Origin: MKRK01 sp001896915 | Lineage (GTDB): Bacteria; Bacillota; Clostridia; Oscillospirales; Acutalibacteraceae | DNA: 5,683 nt | Direction of reading: 5' to 3' | Assembly (NCBI GenBank): GCA_937973935.1 | Contig: CALJJF010000244.1 | Location: 1 to 5,683, forward strand | In this document: piece after piece, positions 4,212 to 5,683 of the stretch | Position numbering within the stretch: the first letter of the stretch is position 1 | Layout: every line of letters begins with the position of its first letter | The notes under the pieces: model-generated | The model's database searches: none | What the model was told of the DNA's origin: nothing | Seen by the model: the letters and a program-made list of their open reading frames with translations, nothing else | Made by a program: the position numbers and the translations under genes

Positions 4212-5600
4212 ATGGCGAACATGTCTTTGGTGAAACACGAAATGCCGGTGCAGGATCCTGAAATCCGAAAGAAAAACTTTTCGGAGGTTGCCTTGGGTTA
4301 TACCCGGGAGCAAGCCATTGACGAAGCAAAGCGGTGCTTAAACTGCAAGCAGAAACCCTGTATGGGCGGCTGTCCTGTTCAGATAGACATACCCGGCTTT
4401 CTCATGGAGATTGCCCGAGGGGAGATGGAACAAGCTTACCGTGTCATTGCACGGTCAAATTCGCTGCCTGCCATTTGCGGCAGGGTATGTCCCCAGGAAA
4501 CCCAATGTGAGTGTAAATGCGTCCGCGGCATCAAGGGCGAGCCGGTGGGCATTGGCAGACTGGAACGCTTTGCAGCGGATTATCATAACCAACATGCCGG
4601 AAAAACACCCGAAAAACAAGAACCCAACGGTCATAAGGCCGCCATTGTGGGCTCCGGCCCGTCCGGTCTTGCCTGTGCTGGCGAGCTTGCCAAAAAAGGC
4701 TATGAGGTTACCGTGTTTGAGGCCTTGCATCTTGTGGGCGGCGTATTGACCTACGGCATTCCTGAGTTTCGCTTGCCCAAAGCGATTGTAGAACAAGAAA
4801 TCAAAGGACTGCAGAAGTTGGGCGTTGTCATTCAGACCAATATGGTAATCGGAAAAACCGTGTCTGTCGATGAATTGATGGATGAATACGGCTTCGAGTC
4901 GGTTTTCATCGGTTCGGGAGCGGGACTTCCCAAATTCATGAACATCATCGGAGAGAACCTGAACGGTGTCTATTCTGCCAATGAGTTTTTGACCCGCATC
5001 AATTTGATGAAGGCTTACGAGCCGGACAGCACCACGCCTGTGATGCATGCCAAAAGAGTCAGTGTCATCGGCGGCGGAAATGTTGCCATGGACGCTGCCC
5101 GCTGTGCAAAGCGGCTGGGCGCAGAGGTGACGGTGATCTATCGCCGTTCAGAACACGAGCTTCCTGCAAGAAAAGAGGAAGTGGAGCATGCGATGGAGGA
5201 AGGGGTTGAATTTTTATTTTTAACCAATCCCGTTGCCATCGGCGGCAAGGACGGCTGGGTGAACAGCATCGTCTGCGAAGATATGATGCTCAGCTCCCCG
5301 GACGAATCGGGAAGACGAAAGCCCATACCGGTTTACGACAGCAAGTTTGAACGGGAGACCGACTGTGTGATTATGTCCATCGGGACATCTCCGAACCCTC
5401 TGATCAAAGCCACAACAAAGGGACTGAAAACGGAAAAATGGGGCGGAATTATCGCCGACGAGGAAACAGGGTTGACCTCTCGCAGGGGTGTGTATGCCGG
5501 CGGGGATGCCGTCACCGGTGCCGCAACGGTAATTCTCGCAATGGGAGCCGGAAAAAAGGCGGCGGCGGCCATGGAACAGTACATGCGCAAAGGAGAATGA
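4212..5600 (+). CDS. nfnB: NADH-dependent ferredoxin:NADP+ oxidoreductase, large subunit NfnB
   Basis: A 462-residue flavoprotein, often labelled glutamate synthase small chain (GltA) in automatic annotation. With NfnA it forms the bifurcating complex; this subunit holds the bifurcating FAD, two [4Fe-4S] clusters and the NADP(H) and ferredoxin sites. The N-terminal cluster region shows C42-x2-C45-x4-C50-x3-C54 and C89-x3-C93-x5-C99-x3-C103. Then come FAD-binding VGSGPSGLACAGELA (146-160, with E170 ending strand 2), the second dinucleotide fold VIGGGNVAMDAAR (285-297), YRRSEHELPAR (310-320) with two arginines suited to the NADPH 2'-phosphate, and the C-terminal flavin motif YAGGDAVTGAATV (428-440). 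The start at 4212 has AGGGGAGG nine bases upstream (4195-4202); ATG 4221 is too far. Being paired with nfnA and lacking a glutaminase/synthase subunit argues against glutamate synthase. One oddity is C101, where relatives usually have glycine (CEGKC). A rex paralog starts three bases downstream. Confidence 0.93.
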   Translation: MANMSLVKHEMPVQDPEIRKKNFSEVALGYTREQAIDEAKRCLNCKQKPCMGGCPVQIDIPGFLMEIARGEMEQAYRVIARSNSLPAICGRVCPQETQCECKCVRGIKGEPVGIGRLERFAADYHNQHAGKTPEKQEPNGHKAAIVGSGPSGLACAGELAKKGYEVTVFEALHLVGGVLTYGIPEFRLPKAIVEQEIKGLQKLGVVIQTNMVIGKTVSVDELMDEYGFESVFIGSGAGLPKFMNIIGENLNGVYSANEFLTRINLMKAYEPDSTTPVMHAKRVSVIGGGNVAMDAARCAKRLGAEVTVIYRRSEHELPARKEEVEHAMEEGVEFLFLTNPVAIGGKDGWVNSIVCEDMMLSSPDESGRRKPIPVYDSKFERETDCVIMSIGTSPNPLIKATTKGLKTEKWGGIIADEETGLTSRRGVYAGGDAVTGAATVILAMGAGKKAAAAMEQYMRKGE

Positions 5601-5603
5601 TTT

Positions 5604-5683
5604 TTGGATAAAACGAAACCGATTTCGGTGCAGGCGCTCAAGCGTCTGCCCATGTATCTGAACCATCTGAAAGCTCTTCCTGA
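5604..5683 (+). CDS. rex: Second Rex-family repressor, N-terminal end (partial, TTG start)
   Basis: After the nfnB stop, a TTG codon at 5604 with AGGAG (5591-5595) eight bases upstream opens a frame that reaches the window edge: MDKTKPISVQALKRLPMYLNHLKALP. Its SVQALKRLPMYLNHLKAL segment matches STQAIKRMPYYLQYLKKL of the first Rex at 11 of 18 positions, the typical first helix of the Rex winged-helix domain. The frame is the same as nfnB, so the TGA at 5598 fixes the upstream limit; the next in-frame ATG (5652) falls inside the conserved helix, which favours TTG. The three-base spacing implies cotranscription, and probably translational coupling, with nfnAB. The nucleotide-binding domain is outside the window, so it is unknown whether the protein is intact or has a standard wing. 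Confidence 0.82.
   Translation, partial: MDKTKPISVQALKRLPMYLNHLKALP

Noticed and set aside
4455..5048. Long minus-strand open frames (197 aa here; also 1100-1684 and 2131-2703)
   Set aside because: They lie antisense to well-identified genes, show no recognisable domain, and read as frame shadows rich in His, Arg and Gln.
4212..5600. Glutamate synthase small chain as the function of the 462-aa flavoprotein
   Set aside because: Sequence resemblance exists, but the adjacent NfnA gene one base upstream and the absence of a glutamate synthase large subunit support NfnB.

Overview
The window looks like chromosomal DNA of a strictly anaerobic, fermentative Firmicute of the class Clostridia. The grounds are strong Shine-Dalgarno sequences, roughly balanced base composition, and a gene set typical of that group: a DegV protein, Rex, an iron-dependent alcohol dehydrogenase and the electron-bifurcating transhydrogenase NfnAB. 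No species can be named from the sequence alone. Every supported gene is on the + strand, and no tRNA, rRNA, CRISPR array or mobile element is visible. No gene-free stretch exceeds 300 bases.

Layout: (1) 2-145 is the end of a degV-family gene, closed by a strong intrinsic terminator at 170-205. (2) A clean sigma-A type promoter (270-298) with a palindromic operator over the expected transcription start (300-317) drives a Rex-family redox repressor (333-989) and a LysR-family regulator (1007-1945), 17 bp apart. (3) A 170-bp regulatory region (1946-2115) is crowded with symmetric elements: two matches to the classical Rex operator and a long palindrome containing the same 18-bp site found in front of rex. 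(4) Next come an iron-containing alcohol dehydrogenase (2116-3291), a GC-rich hairpin (3314-3343), then nfnA (3368-4210) and nfnB (4212-5600), which are one base apart. (5) A second Rex-family gene starts at a TTG codon at 5604, three bases after nfnB, and runs off the window.

The region reads as a redox-balancing module. Rex proteins sense the NADH/NAD+ ratio. NfnAB couples NADH and reduced ferredoxin to NADPH formation. The alcohol dehydrogenase has the GGGS-type nucleotide-binding turn of NADPH-using relatives and could consume that NADPH to reduce an aldehyde. The main observation is that an identical 7-4-7 palindrome, TCGATAT-N4-ATATCGA, occurs in front of both rex and the alcohol dehydrogenase gene. 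It has the geometry of a Rex operator but a different sequence, and the local Rex has an unusual DNA-binding wing. Together with two Rex paralogs bracketing the locus and classical-type Rex half-sites in the same intergenic region, this suggests a two-repressor circuit with diverged operator specificity. That circuit is inference; the sites and genes are seen directly.
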